From positions 1-48,765 of the forward strand of contig NZ_UYXQ01000029.1 of NCBI RefSeq assembly GCF_900624995.1: DNA of 48,765 nt. Reading direction: 5' to 3'. Below, in pieces: positions 1 to 7,889 of the stretch. Under the pieces are notes generated by a model that saw nothing but the letters and a program-made list of their open reading frames with translations, searched no databases and had not been told where the DNA came from. Made by a program: the position numbers and the translations under genes. Within the stretch, counting starts at the first letter, position 1. Every line of letters begins with the position of its first letter. The stretch comes from Pseudomonas antarctica. GTDB taxonomy: Bacteria > Pseudomonadota > Gammaproteobacteria > Pseudomonadales > Pseudomonadaceae.

Positions 1-233
1 CCTTGTGGGCTGCGCAAATCGCCTTGAACACGCTGTGGACACCGGTGTTCTTCGGGGCGCACCGGCTCTTCGCGGGGATGGTGATTATTGTGCTGCTGTG
101 GATCACCGTCGCGGCGATGGTGGTGTTGGCCGTGCGCCTGGATGTGATCACCGGGTTGATCCTGTTCCCTTATCTGGCGTGGCTGTGTGTGGCGGCGGCG
201 CTGAATTTCTCGATTTTGCGTAATAACCGCTGA
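1..233 (+). CDS. TspO/MBR family protein, C-terminal part (cut by window edge)
   Basis: This is the 3' end of a membrane protein gene whose start lies before the window. About 76 residues remain. They contain two or three hydrophobic helices rich in Trp, Leu and Val, with a WAAQIALNTLWTPVFFG stretch followed by PYLAWLCVAAALNFSI. Both are typical of the last helices of TspO/MBR (tryptophan-rich sensory, PBR-like) proteins. These are five-helix inner-membrane proteins that bind porphyrins and other hydrophobic ligands. The stop codon overlaps the next gene's ATG by one base, so the two are probably co-transcribed. The family call rests on the C-terminal pattern only. Confidence 0.8.
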   Translation, partial: LWAAQIALNTLWTPVFFGAHRLFAGMVIIVLLWITVAAMVVLAVRLDVITGLILFPYLAWLCVAAALNFSILRNNR

Positions 234-1156
234 TGGCCTACAAACGTTGGCCTGCCAGCGAGCCCGAGCTGGCCGAGATGCGGCGTTTCAACAAGAAACT
301 CGCTTGGCTGCCGCGCTTTAAAATCCGCAATCGGGTCACTCCGCGTGTGATCCAGGCGCTGCTGCGCGTCATTCAATCACTCAAGAGCGCGCCTGCCGCT
401 CAGACTCGGCAGGTGAGCGGCGTGCCCGTGCGCATCCTGCGCCCGTCGGGCAAGGCCAAGGGCGTGGTGCTGGATATCCACGGTGGCGGCTGGGTGATCG
501 GCAATGCGCAGATGGACGATGACCTCAACCTGGGCATGCTACGCGCTTGCGATGTGGCGGTGGTGTCGGTGGATTATCGCCTGGCGGTCGATACGCCGGT
601 TGAGGGGCTGATGGAGGACTGTCTGGCCGCCGCGCGCTGGCTGTTGGGCGACTGCCCGGAGTTTGCCGACTTGCCGGTGTTTGTGGTGGGTGAATCCGCC
701 GGTGGGCACCTGGCCGTGGCGACGTTGCTGGCGCTCAAGCAATGGCCGGATCTGCTCAGACGCGTGAGCGGGGCGGTGTTGTATTACGGGGTTTATGATT
801 TGACCGGCACGCCGAGTGTGCGCGCCGCGGGGCCGGACACATTGCTGCTGGACGGGCCGGGGATGGTCGAGGCCTTGCGTAGGCTGACGCCCGGGCTGAG
901 TGATGAACAGCGCCGGCAGCCTCCGTTGTCGCCGTTGTATGGCGATTTTACGGGGTTGCCGCCGGCGTTGATGTTTGTCGGGGCATTGGACCCACTCATG
1001 GATGACACGGTGTTGATCGCCGAGCGGTGGGGCGCGCAGGCGCAGGTTGAAGCACACCTGTTAGCGGAATCTGCCCATGGGTTTATTCATTTTCCGGTGG
1101 CGATGGCGCACAGCGTGCTGGCTTACAGCCGGGCCTGGATAGGCCAGCGACTATGA
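233..1156 (+). CDS. alpha/beta hydrolase, HSL (hormone-sensitive lipase) type esterase
   Basis: This 307-residue enzyme should hydrolyse carboxyl esters in the cytoplasm; the substrate is unknown. The HGGGW oxyanion-hole motif begins at His83. The nucleophile elbow GESAGG places the serine at Ser155. GALDP places the acid at Asp253, and SAHGF places the histidine at His282. This is a complete triad with the spacing of the HSL/family IV esterases. There is no signal peptide. The gene starts on the last base of the upstream TspO stop codon and ends in an ATGA overlap with the GNAT gene, so all three are probably one transcript. Confidence 0.88.
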   Translation: MAYKRWPASEPELAEMRRFNKKLAWLPRFKIRNRVTPRVIQALLRVIQSLKSAPAAQTRQVSGVPVRILRPSGKAKGVVLDIHGGGWVIGNAQMDDDLNLGMLRACDVAVVSVDYRLAVDTPVEGLMEDCLAAARWLLGDCPEFADLPVFVVGESAGGHLAVATLLALKQWPDLLRRVSGAVLYYGVYDLTGTPSVRAAGPDTLLLDGPGMVEALRRLTPGLSDEQRRQPPLSPLYGDFTGLPPALMFVGALDPLMDDTVLIAERWGAQAQVEAHLLAESAHGFIHFPVAMAHSVLAYSRAWIGQRL

Positions 1157-1650
1157 GCGAGAGACCCATCATTGAGGTGGTCGGCCCCAGCGATATCTCA
1201 GAGGTACTGAGCTTTGTCTTGCAGGCGCGGGCTGAGCTTTTCCCCACACTCAGCGCCACCGGCATGCCGGACGATCTGGCGCGGTTCGAGACGGTCTACC
1301 TTCACGGCGACGGCCACTTCCTGATCGCCCGCGCCGAAGGCCGAATCGTCGCCGCCATCGGCTATTTGCCCTATGACGGTCGTTTCTCCCAATTGGATTA
1401 CCAAGGCCTTAAAACGGTGGAAGTGGTGCGCCTGTTTGTACTGCCAACGTTCCGCCGTTTTGGTGTGGCGGGTCAGTTGTACCGCGCGCTGGAGGCGCAG
1501 GCACGGGTCAATGGGATCGAAGTGGTTTACCTGCATACCCATCCGTTTCTCGCGGGGGCTATTGAATTCTGGCTTCGGCAGGGGTTTGAAATTGTCGATG
1601 TTGAAGCCGATCCGGTGTGGCGGACGACGCATATGCAGCGGCACCTATAG
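1153..1650 (+). CDS. GNAT family N-acetyltransferase
   Basis: A 165-residue protein of the Gcn5-related acetyltransferase fold. The centre reads VEVVRLFVLPTFRRFGVAGQLYRALEAQA: beta-4 followed by the acetyl-CoA pyrophosphate-binding loop (R-x-x-G-V-A/G-x form, here RRFGVAGQL) and helix 3. The C-terminal part (VYLHTHPF, then FWLRQGFEIVD) is the usual beta-5/beta-6 pair. The acceptor substrate cannot be told from the sequence. It overlaps the esterase gene by four bases (ATGA), which suggests translational coupling. A perfect hairpin follows the stop. Confidence 0.88.
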   Translation: MSERPIIEVVGPSDISEVLSFVLQARAELFPTLSATGMPDDLARFETVYLHGDGHFLIARAEGRIVAAIGYLPYDGRFSQLDYQGLKTVEVVRLFVLPTFRRFGVAGQLYRALEAQARVNGIEVVYLHTHPFLAGAIEFWLRQGFEIVDVEADPVWRTTHMQRHL

Positions 1651-1652
1651 CG

Positions 1653-1674
1653 CTGTGAAGGCTGGCCTTCACAG
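1653..1674. terminator. hairpin between convergent genes
   Basis: A perfect 10-bp inverted repeat (ctgtgaaggc / gccttcacag) with a two-base loop lies between the end of the GNAT gene and the end of the converging ABC ATPase gene. No clear T-run follows on either side, so it may act as a weak bidirectional terminator or stabilise mRNA ends. Confidence 0.5.
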
Positions 1675-1696
1675 GATAGAGGCTGACTGGGGCTCC

Positions 1697-2461
1697 TCAG
1701 TTTGAGCGCAGCCGCAATATCTGTGCCCCATCAAACGGGTCCGTCAGGTAATGCGCCTGCACACCAAACGTGTCCTGCAACCGCTCAGGTGTCAGCACGT
1801 CCAGCGGCGTGCCCAACGCCACCAGCCGCCCGTGATCCAGCACGGCCAAGCGGTCACAGGTCAGCGCCTGGTTGAGGTCGTGCAGCGCAATCAGCGTGGT
1901 CACCGGCAGCGCCTGCACGCCTTTCAAAATTGCCAGTTGATGCTGGATATCCAAGTGATTGGTCGGTTCATCCAGCAACAAAATCTGTGGCCGTTGAGCC
2001 AGGGCGCGGGCGATGTGCACGCGCTGGCGTTCGCCGCCGGAGAGGCTGCGCCACGCGCGTTTGCTCAGGTGTGCGGCGTCCACGTCATGCAGCGCCTGGT
2101 TGACGATGGCGTCGTCCTCGGCGGCCCACGGGCTCAGCGCCGACAGCCACGGCGTGCGGCCCAACGCCACGGCGTCGAACACGCGGATGGCGTCGTCGGT
2201 GTCGGCTTGTTGTTCCACCACCGCCAGCTGTTGGGCGATGGCGCGCCGGCACAGGTCGCCCAGGCGTTCGCCGCCCAAGCGCACTTCGCCGCTGCCGGGC
2301 GTACGCAAGCCGGCGAGCAGTTTAAGCAGGGTGGATTTGCCGGAACCGTTCGGGCCGACGATGCCTAAGGTTTCGCCCAATTGAACCTCAAGGTGAACAT
2401 CGCGCAGCAACTCGGCCTCACGTACTTTGAAGCCCAGGCCCGTGCAACTCAGCACCGTCAT
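1697..2461 (-). CDS. ABC transporter ATP-binding protein, FecE/BtuD type (probable corrinoid import)
   Basis: A 254-residue cytoplasmic ATPase. Starting at the ATG at 2461, it shows Walker A GPNGSGKST, the Q-loop region, the signature LSGGERQR and Walker B ILLLDEPTNHLD followed by the switch His in ALHDLN. The reading frame stays open further upstream, but the ATG at 2461 makes an ATGA overlap with the permease stop codon and starts the protein just before its first beta strand. It is the third gene of the operon behind the cobalamin riboswitch, so its likely role is to power B12/corrinoid uptake. Iron-siderophore transport uses the same family and is the alternative. Confidence 0.88.
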   Translation of the reverse strand: MTVLSCTGLGFKVREAELLRDVHLEVQLGETLGIVGPNGSGKSTLLKLLAGLRTPGSGEVRLGGERLGDLCRRAIAQQLAVVEQQADTDDAIRVFDAVALGRTPWLSALSPWAAEDDAIVNQALHDVDAAHLSKRAWRSLSGGERQRVHIARALAQRPQILLLDEPTNHLDIQHQLAILKGVQALPVTTLIALHDLNQALTCDRLAVLDHGRLVALGTPLDVLTPERLQDTFGVQAHYLTDPFDGAQILRLRSN

Positions 2462-3462
2462 CGAGCATTCCTCCGGCCGATCAAAATCAGTGCAAACACC
2501 GGTGCGCCCACCAACGCCGTCACCACACCGACCGGGATCACTTGGCCCTTGATCAAGGTGCGCGATAGCACATCGGCGGCAATCAAAAACAGCGCACCGC
2601 CCAAGGCGCTGGCCGGCAGCAACCGTGAATGCCCGGTGCCGACCAGCAGGCGCACGGCGTGGGGGATCACCAGCCCGACAAAGCCGATGGAGCCGACAAT
2701 CGACACCATCACCGCCGTCACCAGCGCCGCGCAGCCCACCAGCACAAACTGCACGCGGCGCACCGCAATGCCCAGCGATGCCGCTGAATCGGTGCCGAAG
2801 GTAAACGCATCCAGCGCGCGACGGTGCCACAGGCACACCGCCAACCCTGCAACCGCTACCGGCACCGCCAGCCACACCGACGGCCAACGCACACCGCTGA
2901 GGTTGCCCAGCAGCCAGAACAGGATGCCGCGCGCCTGTTCGGAACTGGCCGACTTGGTAATCAGGAACGCGGTGAGGGCATTGAACAGTTGCGAGCCGGC
3001 GATGCCTGCCAAGATGATCTGCCCGGTGCCGCTGGATGAACCGCTGGCGCGTGCCAGCAAGATCACCAAGGCAAAGGCCGCCATGGCCCCGACAAATGCG
3101 CCGGCCGACAGCGAAATCAACCCGCCGCCCACGCCGAGCAGTGCGACCAGCACCGCGCCGGTCGAGGCCCCGGCGCTGATACCCAGCAGGTAAGGGTCGG
3201 CCAATGGGTTACGCAGCAACGACTGCAAAAGCACCCCGCAGGTGGCCAGCCCGGCCCCACACGCAGCGGCAACCAGGGCGCGGGTCAGGCGGTAGTTCCA
3301 CACCACGCCCTCGTCGATCGGGTCCAGCACGTAGCCGGCGGCCCACAGTTTATTGGCGAGTACGTGCAACACCACCTGCGGCTCGATGGCCGTTTCGCCG
3401 ATGGCCACGCCGGCGAGTAGGGCGAGCAACAGCAGCGCGAGGGCGAGTAGGGTGCGCATCAT
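2458..3462 (-). CDS. ABC transporter permease, FecCD/BtuC family
   Basis: A 334-residue inner-membrane permease, very hydrophobic with about ten helices. It has the family hallmarks: GVLLQSLLRNPLADPYLLGISAGAS in the first third and GSIGFVGLVIPHAVRLLVG in the last third. That last segment includes the cytoplasmic coupling helix that contacts the ATPase. The family transports cobalamin or ferric siderophores, and the upstream riboswitch favours corrinoids. The start overlaps the binding-protein stop (AAATGATG arrangement), and the stop overlaps the ATPase start, so the three genes are tightly coupled. Confidence 0.9.
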   Translation of the reverse strand: MMRTLLALALLLLALLAGVAIGETAIEPQVVLHVLANKLWAAGYVLDPIDEGVVWNYRLTRALVAAACGAGLATCGVLLQSLLRNPLADPYLLGISAGASTGAVLVALLGVGGGLISLSAGAFVGAMAAFALVILLARASGSSSGTGQIILAGIAGSQLFNALTAFLITKSASSEQARGILFWLLGNLSGVRWPSVWLAVPVAVAGLAVCLWHRRALDAFTFGTDSAASLGIAVRRVQFVLVGCAALVTAVMVSIVGSIGFVGLVIPHAVRLLVGTGHSRLLPASALGGALFLIAADVLSRTLIKGQVIPVGVVTALVGAPVFALILIGRRNAR

Positions 3463-4469
3463 TTAGGCCGATCGTAGCCGTCGATGGCGCCGGCCAGTTG
3501 TTCCAGTCCGTCGAACATGCGAATGCTGGCTTGCAGCGCCAGGGCGTCAATAATGATGATGCGGTTGTTTTTCACCGCGTCCATGTTGCGTGTGACGGGG
3601 TCGCTGCGCAGGAAGGCGAGTTTCTTTTCATGGTCGTCGGCTGGGTAGCGGCGGCGGTCCATGCGGGCGATCACCAGGAAGGTCGGGTTGGCCTTGGCGA
3701 GAGTTTCCCAGCCAACGGCGGGCCACTCCTCATCGGACTGCACCACGTTGTGCAGGCCCAGGGTTTCGAGCATAAATTCGGGAATGCCCTTGTGGCCGGC
3801 CACATACGGGTCGCTGGCCATCTCGGAACTGGAGAACCACACCAGCGCGCTGGCCTGTTTGAGGCCTTTGCCTTGCGCGGTGGCGACGGATTTGGCCAGG
3901 CGTGCCTTGAGCTCGTCGTTCAGTTGCTGACCGCGAGCCTGTACGTCGAAGATCTCGGCCAACTGGCGGATGCTTTTATAGAGCGTGTCGATGCGAAACG
4001 GCTCAAGCCGCGTGCCGTCGGCGCCCACCAGGTTGTCTTTGCCTTCGCAGTCGGAGGGCAGCAGGTAGGTGGGGATTTTCAGTTCGTGAAATTGCTCGCG
4101 GGTGCCCACCACGCCTTGTGGGCCAACCACCCATTCCAGTTCGGCGGCCACCAGTTGCGGGCGTTTGGCGATGACCGCTTCGAAACTCGGCTCGTTGTCG
4201 GCCAAGCGCTCGACACTGTCGTTTTGCGCCTTGTACTGCGGCAATACGCGGTTGAACCACAGTGACGTGCCAACCACGTTGTCGCCCACGCCTAAGGCGT
4301 AAAGCATTTCGGTGGCGGCCTGGCCGATGGTCACGCTGCGCGCAGGTGCTTGCTGGAAGGTCAGGGTACTGCCGCAGTTCTGCAGTGTCAGCGGGTACTG
4401 AGTAGGCGCTGCGTGGGCCAGGGCACAAAAGCCCAGGCCAGTGAACAAAGCGCTAACGCGTGGCAGCAT
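3459..4469 (-). CDS. periplasmic substrate-binding protein of a FecB/BtuF-type ABC transporter
   Basis: A 336-residue exported binding protein. The ATG at 4469 is preferred. It has a GGAG ribosome-binding site eight bases upstream and gives a clean signal peptide (MLPRVSALFTGLGFCALAHA, cleavage about residue 20). The open frame upstream lies in the riboswitch leader. The mature protein has the two-lobed class III binding-protein pattern: SVTIGQAATEMLYALGVGDNVVGTSLW near the start, and NNRIIIIDALAL with FDGLEQLAGAI at the end. It is first in the operon behind the cobalamin riboswitch. The inferred ligand is B12 or another corrinoid; a siderophore is less likely. Confidence 0.87.
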   Translation of the reverse strand: MLPRVSALFTGLGFCALAHAAPTQYPLTLQNCGSTLTFQQAPARSVTIGQAATEMLYALGVGDNVVGTSLWFNRVLPQYKAQNDSVERLADNEPSFEAVIAKRPQLVAAELEWVVGPQGVVGTREQFHELKIPTYLLPSDCEGKDNLVGADGTRLEPFRIDTLYKSIRQLAEIFDVQARGQQLNDELKARLAKSVATAQGKGLKQASALVWFSSSEMASDPYVAGHKGIPEFMLETLGLHNVVQSDEEWPAVGWETLAKANPTFLVIARMDRRRYPADDHEKKLAFLRSDPVTRNMDAVKNNRIIIIDALALQASIRMFDGLEQLAGAIDGYDRPK

Positions 4470-4599
4470 GGGGCAATCTCCGTGTGAACCGTACGTGAAA
4501 ACAGGGGCGGTACGGCGTGGAAATACACCTCGGATGCTGCCGATAGGGCAGGGCACGGATGTCCTTCCCGGACACCCCGCCGGTTAGTAATGGTTGCTG

Positions 4600-4775
4600 G
4601 GCCGGCAGGTCTCCTGACTGATGCGTCATCGCCACGCTCCGGCCTTCCCGGGCAATGCCCAGTGGCGATGTGGAGCAGGCTCAGCACCTACAGTTGCGGG
4701 GGCAGTTCCGATTGGCGCAGGGGCTGCGCTTCGGATTCCCTATTAGTCCCGTTCGGGAACCGGCGCGGTATGGTA
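4600..4775 (-). promoter_or_regulatory. cobalamin (AdoCbl) riboswitch
   Basis: On the minus strand the leader of the ABC operon shows the conserved cobalamin-riboswitch elements in order. The 5' paired region with CCGGTTCCCGAACGGG and AATAGGGAA (about 4768-4737) comes first. The CCCCCGCAACTGTAG core follows, then the CACTGGGCATT...GGGAAGGCCGG arm. It closes with the B12 box, CAGTCAGGAGACCTGCC, at about 4618-4602. The riboswitch binds adenosylcobalamin or a related cobalamin and represses the downstream genes when B12 is plentiful. About 130 bases separate it from the start codon. In that stretch a TGTCC/GGACA hairpin (about 4560-4580) and a CCGTAC/GTACGG hairpin near the ribosome-binding site are candidates for the expression platform. 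Confidence 0.93.
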
Positions 4776-4897
4776 GTCGATCGTGGCAGGCAGGGGGAGC
4801 CTCATCCGCGCCCATTTGATCTGCCACTGTCTGTGGGGTCTCTATCTTGCGACAGAGGGTGTACCATCGATCTCTGTTCATCAGATATTAGTCAGAC

Positions 4898-5332
4898 ATG
4901 CCCACGCTTAGCGAAGAGAGCCGCCGGATCGTAGCTTCTCTGGCGCACCGTGTTGGCCCGCACGCTGACACGGCAAGCATCGCCAAGGCGATTGTGTCGA
5001 TTTTGCAGGATATGGGCTCAGCACTTACGCCCATTATCGGCCAGCAGGGGGTTGTCGCGCTGTATCGCCGCAGCTTCCATTTGTGCGTCTCGACCCATCC
5101 ACGCCTGGCTGGCACCTATGACAGTGTGCCGGCCGCGATGGACCTGATTGCCCTCAAATCCGTACTCGTCGAGCAGAACGAAACCGATGCGCTGTTTTTC
5201 GGTGAGGTGTTGCTGACAACCCTCTACGAGCTTCTGACCACGCTGGTCGGGCCTTCACTCACCGCACGTCTGCTGGTTGACGTGTGGCAGCCTTCTTCGA
5301 GCGACACCTCTTCGCAGGAAATTTCGCCATGA
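4898..5332 (+). CDS. unrecognised helical protein encoded before a KaiC-like ATPase
   Basis: A 144-residue soluble protein that I do not recognise. It looks mainly alpha-helical (RRIVASLAHRVG, IAKAIVSILQDMG, LTTLYELLTTLVGPSLTARLLVDVW), with a Ser-rich polar tail (SSSDTSSQEISP). No enzyme motif or membrane segment is visible. Its stop overlaps the KaiC-like gene start by four bases (ATGA), and a kinase gene follows. It is probably a regulatory partner of that module rather than an enzyme; this is inferred from position only. Confidence 0.75.
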   Translation: MPTLSEESRRIVASLAHRVGPHADTASIAKAIVSILQDMGSALTPIIGQQGVVALYRRSFHLCVSTHPRLAGTYDSVPAAMDLIALKSVLVEQNETDALFFGEVLLTTLYELLTTLVGPSLTARLLVDVWQPSSSDTSSQEISP

Positions 5333-6795
5333 GCACCAAAGTGACTATCAACCGTCTGGCCACCGGTGTGCCAGGACTGGACGAGGTCCTGGGCGGAGGC
5401 CTGCCGGAGTTTTCGTTCAACCTGATCGCAGGCCCACCAGGCTGTGGCAAAACCACCCTCGCGCACCAGATGATGTTTGCCCTGGCCACGCCGGAGCGTC
5501 CCGCGCTGTTCTTTACCGTCCTCGGTGAGCCGCCGCTGAAAATGCTGCGTTACCAGCAGCAATTCGATTTTTTCGACGACGAAGCGATCAACCGGTCGAT
5601 TCGCTATATCAACCTGGCCGACGACACCCTGGCCGGGGACCTGGACGAGGTATTGCGGCGTATTGTCAGCGAGGTCGAAGCGCATTCGCCGTCACTGGTG
5701 TTCGTCGACTCTTTCCGCTCCGTGGTGCTGGCCAGTCAGACCCAGCACAACCCGAACAACAACCTGCCGCAGTTTATCCAGCAACTGGGCATGTTGATGA
5801 CCACGTGGCAGGCGACGACCTTCCTGATCGGCGAGTATTTCACTGAGACCGACACCAACCCGATCTTCACCGTGGCCGACGGCCTGATTTGGCTGCGCCA
5901 GAGCGTCGAGCGCAATTCGATGGTGCGCAAGATGGAAATCATGAAGATGCGCGGCCAACCGACATTGCCGGGGCTGCACACCTTCCGTATTGCCACCACG
6001 GGGATCAACGTGTTCCCGCCGGCCGCCATCAATCGTTTAATTGAAGCACCGTCGACGTTCCCGATCACTCGCCTGAAAATGGGCGTGCCGGCACTCGATG
6101 AGATGCTCGGCGGCGGCTTGCCTCGTGGCTATTCGCTGCTGGTGGCCGGGCCCTCGGGCTCGGGCAAGAGCATCTTGGCGGCAACCTTTCTGGCCGAAGG
6201 CGCGCGCAACGGTGAAACCGGGGTGATTGCGGTGTTTGAGCAACGGCCCAACCATTCGCAAAACCCCAAGTTGGCCGAGTTGATCAAGAATGGGCAGGTG
6301 GGCCTGGTGGACAGCCGCGCGCCGGACCTGTCCATCGATGAAATCGTGCAATTGCTGCTGGGCGAGATCAGCCGTTTGAACGCCACCCGCGTGGTGATTG
6401 ATTCGTTGTCGGGCTTTGAACTGGCGTTGGCGCCAACGTTTCGTGCAGATTTTCGCGAGTCGCTGTCGCGTATGGTCACCGCGCTGGCCGTTGCCGGGGT
6501 CAGCGTATTGATGACCTCGGAGCTTGAAGACCGTTACACCGACCTGCGTTTCAGCCCCTATGGCACTGCGTTTTTGACTGACGCGATCATTGTGCAGCGT
6601 TATATCGAAGTAGAGAGCCGTTTGTTGCGCATCATGGCCGTGGTCAAGGTGCGCGCCAGTGCCCATTCCGATCAGTTGCGCCAGTACCACATCGACGATA
6701 ACGGCTTGCAGATTCGCGACATGTTGCCCGAGCAGGAAGGGTTGTTGGGCGGCCGACCGACCAAGCAGGTTTTGGTGGGAGACAAACATGTGTGA
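5329..6795 (+). CDS. KaiC-like double-domain RecA-fold ATPase
   Basis: A 488-residue protein made of two KaiC/RadA-type domains. Domain one has GVPGLDEVLGGG and Walker A GPPGCGKT (35-42). Domain two has GVPALDEMLGGG and Walker A GPSGSGKS (274-281), with Walker B-like strands VFVDS and VVIDS. An acidic residue follows the second beta strand in each (VLGEPP, VFEQRP). In the cyanobacterial clock protein KaiC, a Ser-Thr pair near the end of domain two is phosphorylated. The matching stretch here (FSPYGTAFLTDAI) does not keep that pair next to each other. No kaiA or kaiB lies nearby, so this is probably a bacterial signalling ATPase, not a clock component. The ATG at 5329 (ATGA overlap) is preferred over an upstream in-frame ATG. 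Confidence 0.88.
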   Translation: MSTKVTINRLATGVPGLDEVLGGGLPEFSFNLIAGPPGCGKTTLAHQMMFALATPERPALFFTVLGEPPLKMLRYQQQFDFFDDEAINRSIRYINLADDTLAGDLDEVLRRIVSEVEAHSPSLVFVDSFRSVVLASQTQHNPNNNLPQFIQQLGMLMTTWQATTFLIGEYFTETDTNPIFTVADGLIWLRQSVERNSMVRKMEIMKMRGQPTLPGLHTFRIATTGINVFPPAAINRLIEAPSTFPITRLKMGVPALDEMLGGGLPRGYSLLVAGPSGSGKSILAATFLAEGARNGETGVIAVFEQRPNHSQNPKLAELIKNGQVGLVDSRAPDLSIDEIVQLLLGEISRLNATRVVIDSLSGFELALAPTFRADFRESLSRMVTALAVAGVSVLMTSELEDRYTDLRFSPYGTAFLTDAIIVQRYIEVESRLLRIMAVVKVRASAHSDQLRQYHIDDNGLQIRDMLPEQEGLLGGRPTKQVLVGDKHV

Positions 6796-6804
6796 GCCTG
6801 GCTC

Positions 6805-7824
6805 ATGAGCGAAACCGGCGGCAAGAATGAAAGTGAGTTGACCACTGCCGCTCACGAACTCTTCCTGCTTGGCCAAAAAACCGTTGAGGCGCGTGCCGTG
6901 CTCGCCGCTCTGCAGCAGCAATTGAGTGAAGCCAGCAGCCGTCTGGTGGATACCCAGCAGGTTGAGCAGGTGATCGAGGCCAATCAGCAACTGGTACTGG
7001 CGATCCTCCTTGCGCAATCCGATGCGCTAACCCCGCCGCGGCTTGAAGAGCAGCGTTTGTACCAGGAGCTTCGCGAGGCGAATGCCCAGTTGGTGATCGC
7101 GGCGCTCAGCGCTCAAGACCTGCAGGCAACCGCTGAGCGTGCGCTGGGCCAGCAGAAAAGCATTCTGGCGATGGTCGCGCATGAGCTGCGCAACCCGTTA
7201 ACGCCGATCAGCATGATCGCCGAGCGCATGGTCCGTCTGCCGAGCGACCAACTGCCGCGCATGCGTGAGCTGATTGACGGTCAGGTGCAGCATATTTCGC
7301 AGTTGGTGGACGACTTGCTGGACGTGTCCCGTGTGAGCACCGGCAAGCTGCGTATCGAGCGACGTGATGTCGACATGCTGCAGATCCTCAGAAGCGCCAT
7401 TGATGCGTGCGGCCCGGTGATGCGCGCGAAAAAGCAGCAGTTCGATGCTCATCTGCCTGATTACAGCTTGATGCTCAGTGGTGACCCGGGGCGCCTTGCG
7501 CAAATCCTGCATAACCTGTTGGCCAATGCGGCCAAGTACACGCCAGTTGGCGGTCGGATTGTGCTGTCTGTCATCGCAACGGACGAGCTGAGGATCAGTA
7601 TTTGTGACAACGGCATCGGCGTTTCGGCCAAGGCGTTGCCGCTGATCTTTGACCCTTATGTGCAGGACGAGCACGCCATCGGCTTTAACGGTTCCGGGTT
7701 GGGGATTGGCTTGACGGTGGTTCGCGAGCTGGTGGAGGCGCATGGCGGCAAGGTCACCGCCCTCAGCAAGGGCAAGGGCTGTGGCAGTGAGTTTGTGGTG
7801 ACGTTGCCGTTGTTGAATGCCTGA
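6805..7824 (+). CDS. soluble sensor histidine kinase (HisKA-HATPase) paired with the KaiC-like gene
   Basis: A 339-residue kinase. Residues 1-115 are a Gln/Ala/Leu-rich, probably coiled-coil input region with no recognisable PAS, GAF or membrane segment. The H box VAHELRNPLTP holds the phospho-acceptor His126. The ATPase half has the N box LHNLLANAAKYTP, G1 ICDNGIGVS, F box FDPYVQ and G2 GSGLGIGL. It begins nine bases after the KaiC-like stop codon and is almost certainly in that operon. No response regulator gene lies beside it, so the phosphoryl target must be encoded elsewhere. The lack of a sensor domain suggests its input comes from the partner ATPase or the small upstream protein. Confidence 0.9.
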   Translation: MSETGGKNESELTTAAHELFLLGQKTVEARAVLAALQQQLSEASSRLVDTQQVEQVIEANQQLVLAILLAQSDALTPPRLEEQRLYQELREANAQLVIAALSAQDLQATAERALGQQKSILAMVAHELRNPLTPISMIAERMVRLPSDQLPRMRELIDGQVQHISQLVDDLLDVSRVSTGKLRIERRDVDMLQILRSAIDACGPVMRAKKQQFDAHLPDYSLMLSGDPGRLAQILHNLLANAAKYTPVGGRIVLSVIATDELRISICDNGIGVSAKALPLIFDPYVQDEHAIGFNGSGLGIGLTVVRELVEAHGGKVTALSKGKGCGSEFVVTLPLLNA

Positions 7825-7836
7825 TTAGCGCCATCC

Positions 7837-7878
7837 CTGTGGCGAGCGAGCCTGTTGTGGCGAGCCTGCTTGCCACAG
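7837..7878. repeat. REP-like palindrome between convergent genes
   Basis: The stretch starts ctgtggcgagcgagc and ends gcctgcttgccacag, forming an imperfect inverted repeat of the 'TGTGGCGAG...CTTGCC' type common between Pseudomonas genes. It lies between the convergent ends of the kinase and aldehyde dehydrogenase genes, where such elements often mark transcript ends. Confidence 0.5.
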
Positions 7879-7889
7879 AATGATTTGGC

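Noticed and set aside
2462..2887. Longer start for the ABC ATPase
   Set aside because: The upstream residues are the permease gene read in another frame; ATGA overlap at 2461 gives the normal N terminus.
5329..6795. Circadian clock locus
   Set aside because: A KaiC-like protein alone, without KaiA/KaiB and without the adjacent Ser-Thr phosphosite, does not support a clock.
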